A DNA stretch of 64,000 bases, from assembly GCA_020002185.1 (NCBI GenBank), contig CM034541.1, positions 52,589,617-52,653,616 of the forward strand. The letters are read 5' to 3'. Numbering within the stretch: the first letter of the stretch is position 1; the number at the start of each line of letters is the position of its first letter. Under the pieces are notes generated by a model that was given only the letters and a program-made list of their open reading frames with translations, searched no databases and had not been told where the DNA came from. A program made the position numbers and the translations under genes. Below, one piece after another: positions 1 to 11,506 of this stretch. This stretch comes from Paraescarpia echinospica (lineage: Eukaryota; Annelida; Polychaeta; Sabellida; Siboglinidae).

Positions 1-764
1 CATTAAGTGATAGGAGGAAAGCCATGGGTGAAGTGGGAGGACTGCGAGAAGAACACAAAGAGTTGAACAACAATACAGTATCAGACATTAAGTGATAGGA
101 GGAAAGCCATGGGTGAAGTGGGAGGACTGTGAGAAGAACACAAATAGCTGTACAACAATACAGTATCAGACATTAAGTGATAGGAGGAAAGCCATGGGTG
201 AGGTGGGAGGACTGTGAGAAGAACACAAAGAGCTGTACAACAATACAGTATCAGACATTAAGTGATAGGAGGAAAGCCATGAGTGAAGTGGGAGGACTGT
301 GAGAAGAACACAAAGAGCTGTACAACAATACAGTATCAGACATTAAGTGATAGGAGGAAAGCCATGGGTGAAGTGGGATGACTGTGAGAAGAACACAAAG
401 AGTTGGACAACAATACGGTATCAGACATTAAATGATAGGAGGAAAGCCATGGTTGAAGTGGGATGACTGTGAGAAGAACACAAAGAGCTGTACAACAATA
501 CAGTATCAGACATTAAATGATAGGAGGAAAGCCATGGGTGAAGTGGGATGACTGTGAGAAGAACAGAAAGAGCTGTACAACAATACAGTATCAGACATTA
601 AGTGATAGGAGGAAAGCCGTGGGTGAAGTGGGAGGACTGTGAGAAGAACACAATGAGTTTATAACAATACAGTATCAGACATTAAGTGATAGGAGGAAAA
701 CCATGGGTGAAGTAGGAGGACTGCGAGAAGAACACAAAGAACTGCACACCAATACAGCATCAGA
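1..764. repeat. 85-bp tandem satellite (left array)
   Basis: About nine head-to-tail copies of an 85-bp unit beginning CATTAAGTGATAGGAGGAAA, with a few substitutions per copy. It runs off the left window edge. The reverse complement of the same unit forms the array at the other end of the window (62390-64000). No coding role is apparent. Confidence 0.95.
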
Positions 765-1660
765 CATTCTTCTCTGCACAATAAGGAGCAAGACGGAAAG
801 ACAGGTTTACCCGCACAAAACTGAACTTAGAGCTACACGACTCTCAAATCAACCATATGCACACTGCCAGCAAATGGCAACGAATTCGAATTCGAAGGAC
901 ACAAGATCCAAGAGAGACGCGGATGTGATATGAAACCACCATATTCAAATGGAAACATTAAGTGATAGACCTCATTCATACACAGACACAACCAATTAAC
1001 CACATCAATATCGAGAGACTAAAGTCAAGACTCAAGAAACTGGTTTTCATTTGTATAGACAGAAACATACTTGACACCACCGAATGGACCGACTTAAATG
1101 CCCCCTCTCTACGCACACCAACATGTTCTATCAGTTAAAGTACTACACCTCCTCCTCCTAACGAGACCTGCGTAGAGCTACCAAGTGGTGCAGTAAACGT
1201 GGATCCAATTTCAAACAAGATCATCGTCAAATGTTTCCACCATCAGGCCGCGCCCGTTCGAGTTCCTGGCTCTAATGGTCTCTTTCGCCGTCTTAAGGTA
1301 TATATTGCAGCTATTTTGTCTATCCCGTATATACAAAAAATTCGTACTCAGTCTCACGATCATCTGGTCTTGCAAAAACCGTCTTGCAAGGTATCGTGAG
1401 AGGGGGGAGAAGAAGAGGTAGACAAAGAGGTGGGAAGACAACATCAAAGAGTGGACAGGACTTAATTTCGCCGAATCCAAGAGGGCTGTGGAGAACAGAG
1501 AAACATGGACATGGAGAGAGCTGGTTAAAAAGTCGTCAGTGGACTTAACGATTATTACGGGTTTTGGAATATTGAAGTGAAGAAGACTCACAGTTGGAAT
1601 GGCGTTCGCAGCAGCTCTCGCTACCATGATACACACACAACAACGTCAACATGAAAAAGT
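765..1660. other. Non-coding arm segment next to the satellite
   Basis: Shared, inverted and diverged, with parts of 61910-62390 and with the edge of 60420-60500. Short open frames here are not kept between the two arms, so I see no gene. The stretch 1410-1640 has a composition like the 3' part of a retrotransposon frame, but no motif is clear enough to name it. Confidence 0.5.
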
Positions 1661-2600
1661 TGTTTTTAACGTAAAGAAACATACCCATATATTGGTGGGT
1701 TTCCAAACGGGTATAACCCTGTATATTGCAGGCCCATAGCATGGATAGTTGTTCGGGGTACGTTGTGACGGAAAGCATTTTGGTGAATTTGTGTCAAGTG
1801 TGAGAGTTTCAGCCGGAACCTCAGCTCCTGTCTATCGGACTGGCATCGGAAGAAGGGGTGGCGGTGGGGGTGCTGTTGGAGTTTGTTTGCGGTGACGTTG
1901 CGTCTATAATGCCCCTGCTTGCGGGCATGCATTTTCATAAAATTAACACAAAAAATTTACACAAAAGTCAATGACTTCATATTTACCCCCTTTAAACATT
2001 GTATATTCTCACTTGTATTATAGTTAAACTTGTTTGGTTGTCTTGTCTTGTATATATTGTTATCAATGTTCTGAATAAACGTTCATATGAATCATACAAG
2101 AGAACGGAAATTTGGTTACGCTCCCAGACCTACACATTGATCCGAACATATACCCTCTGGGTAAAATAAAATAATAATAAAGCGCAGTGCCTGAATGAAT
2201 GTTTTTGAAATAGAAAAATCTGGGTAGAAATTAGCTATATGATCAAAAACCGATCAGTACCAAATTAAGTGAGGGAAATGTTCTTTACAGTTGCACATGG
2301 GTTAAATAATGTCCATCCGAAGTCAGCAACACGAGGGTTGCTTTCGACGAATCTACGGTTTCAAGTCTTAACTGTACGTGGGCCCCCTCGGATGCCGTGT
2401 AGAATGTCGGGTATGCCGGGTATGCCGGATAGACCATCTGCGCCGCCCGGCATTAATGTCGAGTCAGGATCGATACGACGCCTATGATATTCACAGTCAT
2501 GACGCAAGGCAACTTAGCCTTATTCGATAAATCAGCAGTTCTACGCTACGATCATCATGTCAAGGGCCGTTAGTACGGCATAACATTTCACTCGATATTC
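1660..2600. other. Conserved non-coding block of the left arm
   Basis: The best-conserved non-genic part of the arm; it matches 59640-60420 in inverted orientation. A stretch around 1740-1940 stays mostly open in more than one frame in both arms, but one frame carries a TGA in the left copy only, so conservation looks like DNA-level similarity rather than a maintained protein. A TAATAATAA-type tract near 2170 resembles a retroelement tail. Confidence 0.5.
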
Positions 2601-3061
2601 ATAACAAACCTAACATTACCAGTTTTATATTTTCTTTAAAGTCGTGTGTCCTAATACAGGTACGGAAATACTACAGTAAACATATTAGAAGTGTTACCAC
2701 TGGTTTCGTAATTTTTATGTTATTCTTAGGCTGTTTAAGAGAATACTGCTGAATAAATATATGCTTATAAATGGTTTTGTTCTTCTGGAATATATATCAT
2801 TTGTTCTACGTATGTATAAATAAATCGTATTTAGCATTATATACCCCTTATAATTGAAAACGAATTGATGTTTCTTTCTTCGTACACTCTAAGTTGTCAT
2901 AATTCTTTCTTCGTACACTCTAAGTTGTCATAATTGTTGTTACTTATTATTTATGAAAAATTATTTGTTGTCCGTTTATGGTTATTATTTGCAAGCTGTA
3001 TCTATATTAAAACAACCGATCTACGGTTATAAGCGGTTGGCAGCGACCAATCACAATAGTT

Positions 3062-3374
<313 letters not shown>

Positions 3375-3499
3375 CATTGGTTGCTGCCAACTAGCAATTG
3401 CTTATATTGTTATATTTGTGTCTTTCATCTTTCATTTATTTATGTTAGTATCATTCAATTGTAAAATAAAGCATTCATTATTCCAGACTATAAATGGCA

Positions 3500-4375
3500 C
3501 TAGACACTGTTGGTTTGTGGTGGGAAAAACAACACTAACTGAAACAAAGCATTTAAAGACGGTACCTTACCTGTGTTGGAGGGGTCAATGGCTACTTCGG
3601 GCAGACTCTCCACTGTTGGGAAAACAGTCAGGGCAGTCGCAAGATTACTCGATGACGCAGAAGCTGCACCAACGTTTGTCACATTCGATGGCACCGCCGT
3701 AAACATACCCATCACCTCCTGCCGCAGCGCACCCGTCTCCTGTAGCATCTTCTGCCTCATATCCTGCCTCATCTCACTCATCTCGCTCCCCATATCCTGC
3801 CTCATCTCACTCATCTCGCTCCCCATTTCATGTCTCATCTCATTCATCTCGCTCCCCATCTCCTGTCTCATCTCATTCATCTCGCTCCCCATCTTCAGCC
3901 ACATATCCTTCATCTTTCTCGCCTCTTGACGCATCTCCCGCATCCCAAGCCCCATCTCCTGCCCCAACTCGTCCAACTTCCGCCCCATCTCCTGCCCCAT
4001 CTCTTGCCGCATCCCACGCATCTCCTGCCGTATCTCCTGATTCAACTCCCGCATCCTCCGACCCAACTCCTTCCCCGTCTCCCGGCCCGTCTCCAGCCTC
4101 AGTAGCTCAGTAGCAGCCACACTCTTGTCGGTCTTCGGTCCACAATTAGCTGCATTCGTGGCTGTATCCGAGTGGGAATCTGTCGTAGTGATCTGCTTCA
4201 CTCCAGACTCCACGACGTCTGTCGGCGACGGACGATTCGACGCTTGCGTCTTTACACTTGGGTCTGCTGAACGCCTCATCGGAAACATTCTGTAATCAAA
4301 CACAAAACGGTTGCACTCATGATGTAAACCATCATTAGTACATAAACAAATGGGACCACATTTTCTCAACAACAT
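3500..4375 (-). CDS. Coiled-coil protein, first exon (left copy)
   Basis: The open frame is 291 codons from an ATG at 4375. Residues 6-21 are Cys/His rich (C6, C10, C12, H18, H19, C21), which could bind zinc. Residues 95-226 form a long Met/Glu/Arg/Gln coiled coil, with four consecutive 11-residue repeats of the type [11 protein letters not shown] at 163-206, a hendecad pattern. A CAG|GTAAGG splice donor at 3571/3570 (minus strand) lies just after residue 268, so the true exon probably ends there and the last residues before the stop are intron. A sister copy at 57852-58805 keeps the frame, the Cys/His cluster, the coil and a donor at the same place. The gene points outward from the window centre. 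The 32-bp satellite lies upstream and the TA microsatellite downstream. Further exons were not found. I do not recognise the family; a retroelement gag-like or host scaffold protein is possible. Confidence 0.6.
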   Translation of the reverse strand: MLLRKCGPICLCTNDGLHHECNRFVFDYRMFPMRRSADPSVKTQASNRPSPTDVVESGVKQITTTDSHSDTATNAANCGPKTDKSVAATELLRLETGRETGKELGRRMRELNQEIRQEMRGMRQEMGQEMGRKLDELGQEMGLGMREMRQEARKMKDMWLKMGSEMNEMRQEMGSEMNEMRHEMGSEMSEMRQDMGSEMSEMRQDMRQKMLQETGALRQEVMGMFTAVPSNVTNVGAASASSSNLATALTVFPTVESLPEVAIDPSNTGKVPSLNALFQLVLFFPPQTNSV

Positions 4376-4429
4376 TGCCGAACAACACGTGATGTCACTC
4401 GTATCTTTCTGGGATCACCGTAAATCAAC

Positions 4430-5405
4430 CCCTTCCATTCCGGTAACCAGCCTCGGTCAACCCCTTCCATTCTGTTGACCAGCCTAGGTCAACCCCTTCC
4501 ATTCCGCCGACCAGCCTCTGTCGACCTCTTCCATGACGGTGACCAGCCTTGGTCAACCCCTACCATTCCGAGGACAGCCGCTGGTCAACCCCTACCATTC
4601 CGGTGACGAGCCTCGGTCAACCCCTTCCATTCCGGTAACCAGCCTCGGACAACCCCTTCCAATCGCTGACCAGCCTCGGTCAACCCCTACCATTCCGGTA
4701 ACCAGCCTCGGTCAACCACTACCATTCCGTGGACAGCCGCTGGTCAACCCCTACCATTCCGGTGACCAGCCTCAATCAACCCATACCATTCCGGTAACCA
4801 GCCTCGGTCAACTCCTTCCATTCCGGTGAGCAGCCTCGGTCAACCCCTTCCATTCTGCTGACCAGCCTCGGTCAACTTCTTCCATTCCGGTGACCTGCCT
4901 CGGTCAACCATTACCACTCCGTGGACAGCCGCTGGTCAAGCCCTTCCATTCCGGTGACCAGCCTCGGTCAACCCCTACCATTCCGGTAACCAGCCTCGGT
5001 CAACCACTACCATTCCGTGGACCGCCGCTGGTCAACCCCTACCATTCTGGTGACCAGCCTCGGTCATCCCATACCATTCCGGTAACCATCCTCGGTCAAC
5101 CCCTTCCATTCCGGTGACCAGCCTCGGTCAACCCATACCATTCCGGTCACCATCCTCGGTCAACCCTTTTCATTCCGGTGACCAGCCTCGGTCAACCCCT
5201 TCCATTCTGGTGACCAGCCTGGGTCAACCCCTTCCTTTCCGGTGACCAGCCTGGGTCAACCCATACCATTCCGGTATCCAGCCTCGGTCAACCCCTTTCA
5301 TTCCGGTGACCAGCCTCGGTCAACCCCTTTCATTCCGGTGACCAGCCTCGGTCAACCCATACCACTTCGGTAACCAGTCTCGGTCAACCCCTTCCATTCC
5401 GTGGA
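4430..5405. repeat. 32-bp tandem satellite (left array)
   Basis: About 30 copies of a 32-33 bp unit containing CCATTCCGGTGACCAGCCTC, with frequent one- to three-base variants. It lies directly upstream of the coiled-coil gene start. The inverted right-arm array at 57580-57805 has only about seven copies, so the array has expanded or contracted since the arms separated. Confidence 0.95.
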
Positions 5406-5419
5406 CAGCATTTTAGCAA

Positions 5420-5952
5420 CTCAGCCTAGGTTGATTCATATTATAATATAGTTTATACAATAATGCATTTAAATCGTACTCTTGTAATGAAATCTTCTTA
5501 TTGTCCTTTAGTACGTAAAGTTGCCAATTGCGTAACCCCCATGGTATTAAATAGTTTCACTATATGTTCGTCAGAGTTACTGGCATTGTGTACACATTAT
5601 ACAAGTTTGTAAAACAATTGATATTTAATTGATTATGTATGAGATGATTTAATCTGCGTGTGCTAACTTTCATCTTATTGAAATGTTTCTCAAACAGACA
5701 GTCCCTTCTTACTTTCGAGATGTACACACCAGAACAGTTGAGTATCTCAGCATAACGTATGCCAGGGAAAATGCTTGTTAGTGCTCTTTTCTGTAACATT
5801 TCAGAACTGCCTGATAAAATTAATAGTTTGTATACAAGCAGGGCATGCACATTCCAATAAAATATATTATTTGTTAGACGCTCTGCTAATGATAAACAAA
5901 ATACACTAAAATCCAGAGTATATCTCTGTTCGACAGTGCCTCTAACAGCCAA
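5420..5952 (-). pseudogene. LINE reverse transcriptase C-terminal fragment
   Basis: The minus-strand frame 5560-5952 encodes the region after the RT core of a non-LTR retrotransposon: LQKRALTSIFPG, then AEIL, then RRDCLFEKHFNKMKVS. This arrangement is characteristic of the post-RT segment of many animal LINEs. The 5' part of the element is missing. The same fragment lies inverted at 57330-57545, so it was present before the two arms separated and marks their inner boundary. Confidence 0.7.
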
Positions 5953-7811
5953 CTGATATGTTAAATATTAAATATAATAATACAATAAAGTAAATAAGAA
6001 TCCCTAAGATTGGTATATTTAACTAGAGAAACTTTATCACACATATGAATTTGTATAAAATATAAAGTGTCATTTGTAGGTAACTGGGTAAGTGAATAAA
6101 TAAACATTGGGATTGCATTCAAAAAAAAATTGAATAATCAGGTACCAACAATATAAATTAGTAAATAATTAAACTAATGCTTTATTAGTTGTACAAGCCA
6201 AAATGCCTGTCACCTGACGGGATGCCTTGGTAGTTGACAGCCATGGTAGTAGTATTTACCGAATGTTAGAAAACACAAACCATCGTTCCATAAACACAAT
6301 ATCGCACTCGCAGATATTTGTTGTTTGTTCAAAAGAATGAAGGTCGGAGAGAATGTGAAATTCGTCTATCGATAAGTCCTGGTTGTGATAGTGTAGAATT
6401 GTAGAATAATATCGTTATGCTATTGGCATGCTGGTAGACATAAGCATATTATTGTGTCAGTATCTACATTATGTTGCCAAGTCCATGACGCACGGACCGT
6501 TTTCCCGGAATATTTGCTATGCGCGTTAATTGTTAGGTTACGTTTTAAAGGGATTCTTTGAGAATTTTAATCTCTTTGTAATGCACGCAATTATTAGGTA
6601 ATCCTGTTAATATGATTATTTCATGTAATTCTATGTCTTTATATTTATTTCATTAGAATTATGTTTTATTAATCACTAATGACCCTGACTATATATCGAA
6701 AAAAAACTCCGCATACACGGAGTTTCTACTTTGGGCCCACCTTTACGATCCGTATAAGGCATACTCATAAATGTTCGGGACTGCCCGTCAGACTTCGGTT
6801 AGCTACGCCGAGTTAATAGATGCAAGAAATACGTCATCAACATATGAATTAGTCACCGCCATGCGAATGAGTCGTGACCGAAATTAAAGTTGGACCAGCT
6901 GCTGTTTATGTCACAGATTCAGCAAAGAAAAGAAGGAAAATATATGGAATAAACGGAGAATGAACATAGCAACAGTTCATGACAGACGGATTGATTTAAA
7001 AGAAAAACACCACCTCTCCATGCACGAAGCCGCCGATGGCGATGGCGACGCTGATGTCATATCGAATGATTGGCATTGTTTTTGTTGGAATATAAAAACT
7101 ATGGTACTACAGGTATCATGTTCCTTTTTCACTAGGTACATCTGGCTACACATTTTGAAATGAAGTTTTAATGAAACGTTTAGATAACAGAAACCTACTG
7201 AAGCCGAGAAACATTCAATAATGAAACCATTTTAATTGCACCATAAATCCAGCTGCTATTTCCATAAGCAGTGTCAATACATTATAAATCACTAAAGTAA
7301 TATACGGTATTAAAATAGGATAGGTGGTTATGCATCTACATACGGTTTAATTTTACTTTGAAAAATGTAGATCTATAAAGAGCATAACATTATTGTCGAC
7401 AAAATATTAAAATATATTGCATCAGCGTAAAAACATGTTTTATTTTGTACTGGGAGTGCAATAATTATTTTGTTCTGCCCATCAGTTAGAGTAAAAAATA
7501 TTGAATTTGTTTCTGTCGAACTCCGGTTTCGATAACAAATAAAATGGTCATTGTATGATGGAAATAAAGTTATCAAATTATAAAACTTTAAAAGTAACGC
7601 ATATTTTAAAACACTGTTTTCAGTCATCATTGGTGTATTCAGCTCAAGAAGATCCCTAAGACATGTTGAATGTTGTGGAACATTTATATAGTTCACTTAA
7701 CACAAACTTGTTTCAACAAATTTTGAAGAATATGCTGTAGAAAACAAACCAAGCATAAGAAAGCATGAATTTTATTATGTACTCCTACTTTGCAACATAA
7801 TGATAGGATGA
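5953..7811. other. AT-rich intergenic stretch, no gene seen
   Basis: No recognisable coding frame. The open frames at 6960-7163 and 7373-7696 have no motif, no repeat partner and unremarkable composition. One short perfect stem-loop is listed separately. Confidence 0.5.
6704..6725. other. Short perfect stem-loop
   Basis: AAACTCCG at 6704-6711 pairs perfectly with CGGAGTTT at 6718-6725 around a 6-nt loop. It is isolated, with no gene nearby. It does not match the histone 3' stem-loop (6-bp stem, 4-nt loop). It could be chance. Confidence 0.4.
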
Positions 7812-8135
7812 TATGCATTTGGATACACAAATCGACCGTTTACACAAATCTATTTGAAACATGTAGTGATGTACATATTCCCAGAAGAAGCCACACGGAA
7901 CTAATGTGGCAGAACAAAGTCAGACATCTTCTTCACTACTGTGTCAGTTAACATATTGTCCTATTAATAGCACTGCTATGCATTTTGATACGCAAAGCTA
8001 TCAGATGCACACATCCATTTTAAACTCGAAGTGAGGTACAACTTCCCAGTAGATGTCGCACAGAACCGAATTGGGCAGAACAAAGTCAGACATCATGTTA
8101 TGTCAGGTGACCCATTGTCCAATTAATGGCACTGT
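7812..8135. repeat. Diverged two-copy tandem duplication, about 167 bp
   Basis: The unit starting ATGCATTT at 7812 recurs near 7979. Shared landmarks are a GGCAGAACAAAGTCAGACATC block and a CATATTGTCC / CCCATTGTCC block followed by AATTAATGGCACTG or a close variant. The copies are clearly diverged. Function unknown. Confidence 0.75.
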
Positions 8136-8361
8136 TAAGTAAAGCTCTTCAATGTCCTCTTTCCATCAGCTCAGCTATTTCCAATGTTCCTGCAAACAAA
8201 CAAAGTTGAATTTAGGAAACTGAGGCTAAATATGAGTTAACTACCTCAACACTGTGCAGATTAATTGCTGCAGCAGGGACCTTTATACGGTAAGAACGAA
8301 GATCCGTTGCATAGTCCCGCCTCGTGCAGTCGCCAGCAGCCGGTGTGACGCGTCCAACGAT

Positions 8362-9496
8362 TCATAGGTCCACGGGCGACTCGGCGTCGATCCAGCTGTT
8401 GAATGAGGCCGGATATCCGCTCCATTTTACGAGCGCCTCCGAACCGCCGCCACGACGGCGACGACGCCGTAGAACCGCCTCCACGCGATATAGTTTGTCT
8501 TTCGGAACGACTACGCGTTGTAGTTCCGGTTCGTAGAAGGCGCCCTCTATCGACGTCTCGGCGTCGTCCTTCAGGCGATAAACGGGCGGTTCGGACGGAT
8601 GCACCTCTACGACGGTGAACAGCTCCTCGCTCCAGTTAGCCATGTATCCTTTTTTGAAATGACCCCTCGTCTTGCTGATACGTACGCGATCTCCCACGCG
8701 TAGTTTCGGTTTTCGTCGTCGATCGCCGCCACCACCCCCGTACAGTCGTTGCCATACGGCCTCCTGATTCGTCGCGTCGACACTCGCCGGCGTCCTACCG
8801 ATGCTTCGGTGGTAGGCGTTGTTGTACGATCGCACGAAATCCGGTAACGCCTCTACGTAGCGCAGCGTTTCGTGTTTCGTAAAATAGCGCCACATACGCG
8901 TCTTCAAAGTTCGATTAAACCGTTCCACGACGCTCGCTTTGGTCTCCTCGTTATGCGTCACGAAATGATGAACGCCGTGACTCTTTAGCAACGTTTGAAG
9001 GGGTCTGTTCAAAAACTCGCTCCCCTTATCGGTCTGCAGCGTGTGCGGCGTCTCGTCGTCGTCGTTCAGCAGGCGTTCGAAGGCCGCGACGAGCGACGCG
9101 CCGGACTTATTCTTCAACGGAACGCACCACGCCCGCTTCGAAAAACACATCGATCACCGTCAATAGGAATGTTATACCGTCGTTGTGCGTTTTCAGTCTA
9201 GTCATGTCGACCAGATCGGCTTGCCACTGCTGGTTTCGACCGCCCACGATGACGCGACGTCGTTTGAAATGACGTCTAACCGGTTTGTGTAGGGTATAGG
9301 CGTCCTGCGACGCTAGCCACCTCTCGACGGCCGGACGTCGGAGCTTCGACGCCCGGTGCAATGCGTCGACGCCTCCGTAACTCCCCACCCGTTTCGGATC
9401 GAAGTACGCGTTATTCAGCTCGTCGTCGACGTCGACTTTTCGTTGCTGTCGAGGCTTTCGTTTTGGACGACGACGACGACTCCACCCGGACACCAT
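8362..9496 (-). pseudogene. Polinton integrase with chromodomain, frame broken
   Basis: DDE-type (retroviral-like) integrase that would insert the element into host DNA. The upstream part (9496 down to 9107, 129 codons) has a basic N-terminus and the first catalytic Asp in WQADLVDM (D94). The downstream part (9150 down to 8362, 262 codons) carries the second Asp in QTDKGSEF (D41) and the Glu in KASVVERFNR (E76), spaced 35 residues apart as expected. Around residues 217-262 it ends in a chromodomain with VKWSGYP and FNSWIDAE. The reading frame changes inside a five-base homopolymer at 9141-9145, so the gene as given cannot make one protein. This may be an inactivating indel, a sequencing error or, less likely, programmed slippage. 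The rest of the frame is free of stops, so decay is recent or apparent only. Confidence 0.9.
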
Positions 9497-9499
9497 GAC

Positions 9500-9596
9500 G
9501 ACGACGACGACGACGATGATGATACGATGATATAGAGTGAGATAAGCGCGATGGTGAAGCCGACGACGACGATGATGATCGCGCGTCGTGACGTCA
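9500..9596 (-). promoter_or_regulatory. Putative integrase promoter with CRE
   Basis: A perfect palindromic CRE, TGACGTCA, sits at 9589-9596, overlapping the end of the upstream gene. On the minus strand a TATA-like CTCTATATCATC follows near 9525-9537, about 30-40 bp before the integrase start. A (GAC)n-type trinucleotide run lies around and downstream. Function is inferred from motif and position only. Confidence 0.45.
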
Positions 9597-10370
9597 TCAC
9601 GACAACGTATCCCACGCCGTGACGTCCAACGAAGAGGATCTGCGTTTAGGTTCGCCTCGCATCCGAGTACGACGTCTCCGCTCCGACGGCGCTGCTGATG
9701 AACTAGACGTCGACGGCATCGTCATCCTCTCTTCTAGTAGCTGCTTCCGTCGTCGCACCACGTACGAACGATAGCGCGGGTTGCCTACGAATTCCATAGG
9801 GATATTCATATCCTTCATGTGCAATCCGAACTCCCGCCATCCTACGGGCGCAGTCGTCTTCGATCTCGTTCGCATGAGATCGTTTACTAGATCGACCATA
9901 TTACTCCCCGCGATCGCTTTACCGTCGTACACGAATTCACCGCGATCGTTCCATCGAGACAACGGATCGGCTTTCATTTTTTCGATCAACAGTCTCGTCT
10001 TCTCTTTCAACGTTTTCGGCATACTGGCTACGATTTCGCGCTCTATCACCTCCGACGATGGTGGCGCCGCCGCCGCCGCCGCCGCTGGCGCCACCGGTAC
10101 CGCGGGTGTCTCGCCGCTGTTCACCACCGACACGCGTACCGGTTGCGCCGCTCGAGCCGCCTCTATCGTATTGTACCGACTCAGCAGTTGATTGTACGAC
10201 GCTACCTTTTCTCGTTCCGATAAATCCGAACGTTCTAGAATGTCCTTCATGTCGCTGTCAAGGCTACTCAGCACACGTGATCGAGGCGTGCTCGACGACT
10301 GATCGACGCGTGGCAGAAGGCTTTCCACCAATCGTGGATCGACCAACGCCATCTTCTTCGCGTACTGCAT
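9597..10370 (-). CDS. Conserved Polinton protein, likely virion-associated
   Basis: 257 residues from the ATG at 10370. It begins MQYAKKMALVDPRLVESL and has an Ala/Pro-rich linker near residues 85-115. The conserved part contains MPKTLKEKTRLLIEKMKADP, SRWNDRGEFVYDGKAIAGSN and MVDLVNDLMRTR. It ends in a Ser/Arg-rich tail. From memory, this WNDRGEFVYDG / DLVNDLMR arrangement recurs in many animal Polintons beside the small basic hydrophobic-tailed protein encoded just upstream; its biochemical role is not established, and a virion or DNA-packaging role is inferred from company. The start overlaps the stop of the upstream gene by one base (TGATG), which fits coupled translation from one transcript. 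The frame is intact. Confidence 0.75.
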   Translation of the reverse strand: MQYAKKMALVDPRLVESLLPRVDQSSSTPRSRVLSSLDSDMKDILERSDLSEREKVASYNQLLSRYNTIEAARAAQPVRVSVVNSGETPAVPVAPAAAAAAAPPSSEVIEREIVASMPKTLKEKTRLLIEKMKADPLSRWNDRGEFVYDGKAIAGSNMVDLVNDLMRTRSKTTAPVGWREFGLHMKDMNIPMEFVGNPRYRSYVVRRRKQLLEERMTMPSTSSSSAAPSERRRRTRMRGEPKRRSSSLDVTAWDTLS

Positions 10371-10783
10371 CAATTACCGCCGGCGCCGCCGCCGAACACC
10401 TGTCTGAGCAGCGGCAAGATAACGGTACTTGCTAACGGCGCTAGCAGGGCCGTCAGAAAACCACCCGCACCCTTTTGCAAGATGACACGCTTCTGCTTAC
10501 GCGTGACGTGTTTGTCGACGAGTTTACGCAGGTGATCCCGGTATTTCGACAATACGCGTTTCTGTTTCGGCGACAACTTCACGTTCCCTTTCAGAATGTT
10601 GTACGCGCAATCGCACAGACTACAAATGAGACCGGTGTCCGCGTGGGCGAGTAGGGCTTTTCGCAGAGCGATGTTCCACCTATGTCTCTCCAACAGCTGC
10701 AGGGCGACGATGTGTCTCTTTATTTGATTCGTCGGTCCCGCCACCTTCGGCCGTCTCTTCGCTCCCGTCACGCGCGCCTTCAT
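10370..10783 (-). CDS. Small basic Polinton protein with hydrophobic C-terminus
   Basis: 137 residues from the ATG at 10783. A longer upstream frame exists, but it is Trp/Arg low complexity read from a repeat inside the ATPase 3' end, so the internal ATG is preferred; this leaves a 38-bp gap to the ATPase. The N-terminal two thirds are very basic and include LICSLCDCAYNILKG (two Cys pairs) and SPKQKRVLSKYRDHLRKLV. The C-terminus is hydrophobic and Gly-rich: GGFLTALLAPLAS, then ILPLLRQVFGGG. This shape is typical of a small protein conserved in animal Polintons/adintoviruses and recalls adenovirus core or membrane-active peptides; that comparison is an inference. A TATAA-like motif lies in the spacer upstream. 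Confidence 0.72.
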   Translation of the reverse strand: MKARVTGAKRRPKVAGPTNQIKRHIVALQLLERHRWNIALRKALLAHADTGLICSLCDCAYNILKGNVKLSPKQKRVLSKYRDHLRKLVDKHVTRKQKRVILQKGAGGFLTALLAPLASTVILPLLRQVFGGGAGGN

Positions 10784-10821
10784 AGCGACTAATAAACGGA
10801 TGCGTCGTCGTCCCTCTCTTC

Positions 10822-11478
10822 TTATAGTCCGCCGACGCCACCACCACCACCGCCGCCACCCTTCCGTACGTAAACGTACTGAAGGCGATCGTCCGGAAAT
10901 ATGCACGTACGCAGACGCATGTCCTCTTCCGTTTCCTGTTTCAGATCCACGAATAGATAGCCGTACGCCGACGACGTCGCGTCTTTGAAAGCCTTTATCA
11001 TGTAGTTGACCTTTCCCGGGTACATCTGTTTCGCTAGGTGACCTACTTGACCCGCGTCACGTGGGCTCTTGAATAGCACTATGTATTGAGCGTTCAGGCT
11101 GATTGTACGGTTTTCTTTCCCTTTCGGAAACATGTTCTTTCGCAATTGTACGACCGACGTATTACAATGATGACTTTTTTTAGTAAATAGTACCGTCACC
11201 CGGCTATCGGTCTCCTCCATGAGGTCGTCGAGTACTAGAAGCGTTCTCGCTTTACCGTCTAAACGTTTCGGATCCGGCAGACCGTCTACGAACTCTATTT
11301 TCGAAGACATAGACGCGTAGCCGCTCTGCCACTGTCCGTAACACCACAGGATTTTCTCCGGCGGCTGATCGATCATAGTGTCGTAACGTATCAAACGCTC
11401 GACGAACGTCGTCTTACCGCATCCCGTAGGACCGGCTACTATACACGTAAAAGGATGCTTCAACGACGGTCCGTTCAT
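10822..11478 (-). CDS. Polinton A32-type DNA-packaging ATPase
   Basis: 218 residues from the ATG at 11478. Walker A is GPTGCGKT at residues 16-23. Walker B is LLVLDDLME at 80-88, with D84/D85 as metal and catalytic acids. This short FtsK/HerA-superfamily ATPase is the genome-packaging motor of Polintons, adintoviruses and related viruses. A Gly-rich run near the C-terminus comes from a (CCA)n-like tract and may be an extension. On the minus strand TTATAAAGACGCG lies about 30-40 bp upstream of the start, a plausible TATA box. The frame is complete and both nucleotide-binding motifs are intact. Confidence 0.9.
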   Translation of the reverse strand: MNGPSLKHPFTCIVAGPTGCGKTTFVERLIRYDTMIDQPPEKILWCYGQWQSGYASMSSKIEFVDGLPDPKRLDGKARTLLVLDDLMEETDSRVTVLFTKKSHHCNTSVVQLRKNMFPKGKENRTISLNAQYIVLFKSPRDAGQVGHLAKQMYPGKVNYMIKAFKDATSSAYGYLFVDLKQETEEDMRLRTCIFPDDRLQYVYVRKGGGGGGGGVGGL

Positions 11479-11506
11479 TTTTCACGACTGAACGACGAAC
11501 ACTTTT

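Noticed and set aside
1..764. Regular repeats considered as a CRISPR array (also 46604-47442 and 62390-64000).
   Set aside because: Units are contiguous, with no distinct spacers, and the DNA is from an animal.
1666..1938. Conserved 90-residue frame shared by both window arms.
   Set aside because: More than one frame is open on both strands, and one is broken in one arm; DNA-level conservation explains it.
6704..6725. Stem-loop considered as a histone mRNA 3' end.
   Set aside because: Stem length, loop length and bases do not fit and no histone gene is near.
8324..8618. Plus-strand frames overlapping the integrase and other Polinton genes (also 9781-10191, 10058-10435 and 11455-11762).
   Set aside because: They are antisense shadows of well-supported minus-strand genes with GC-rich codons.
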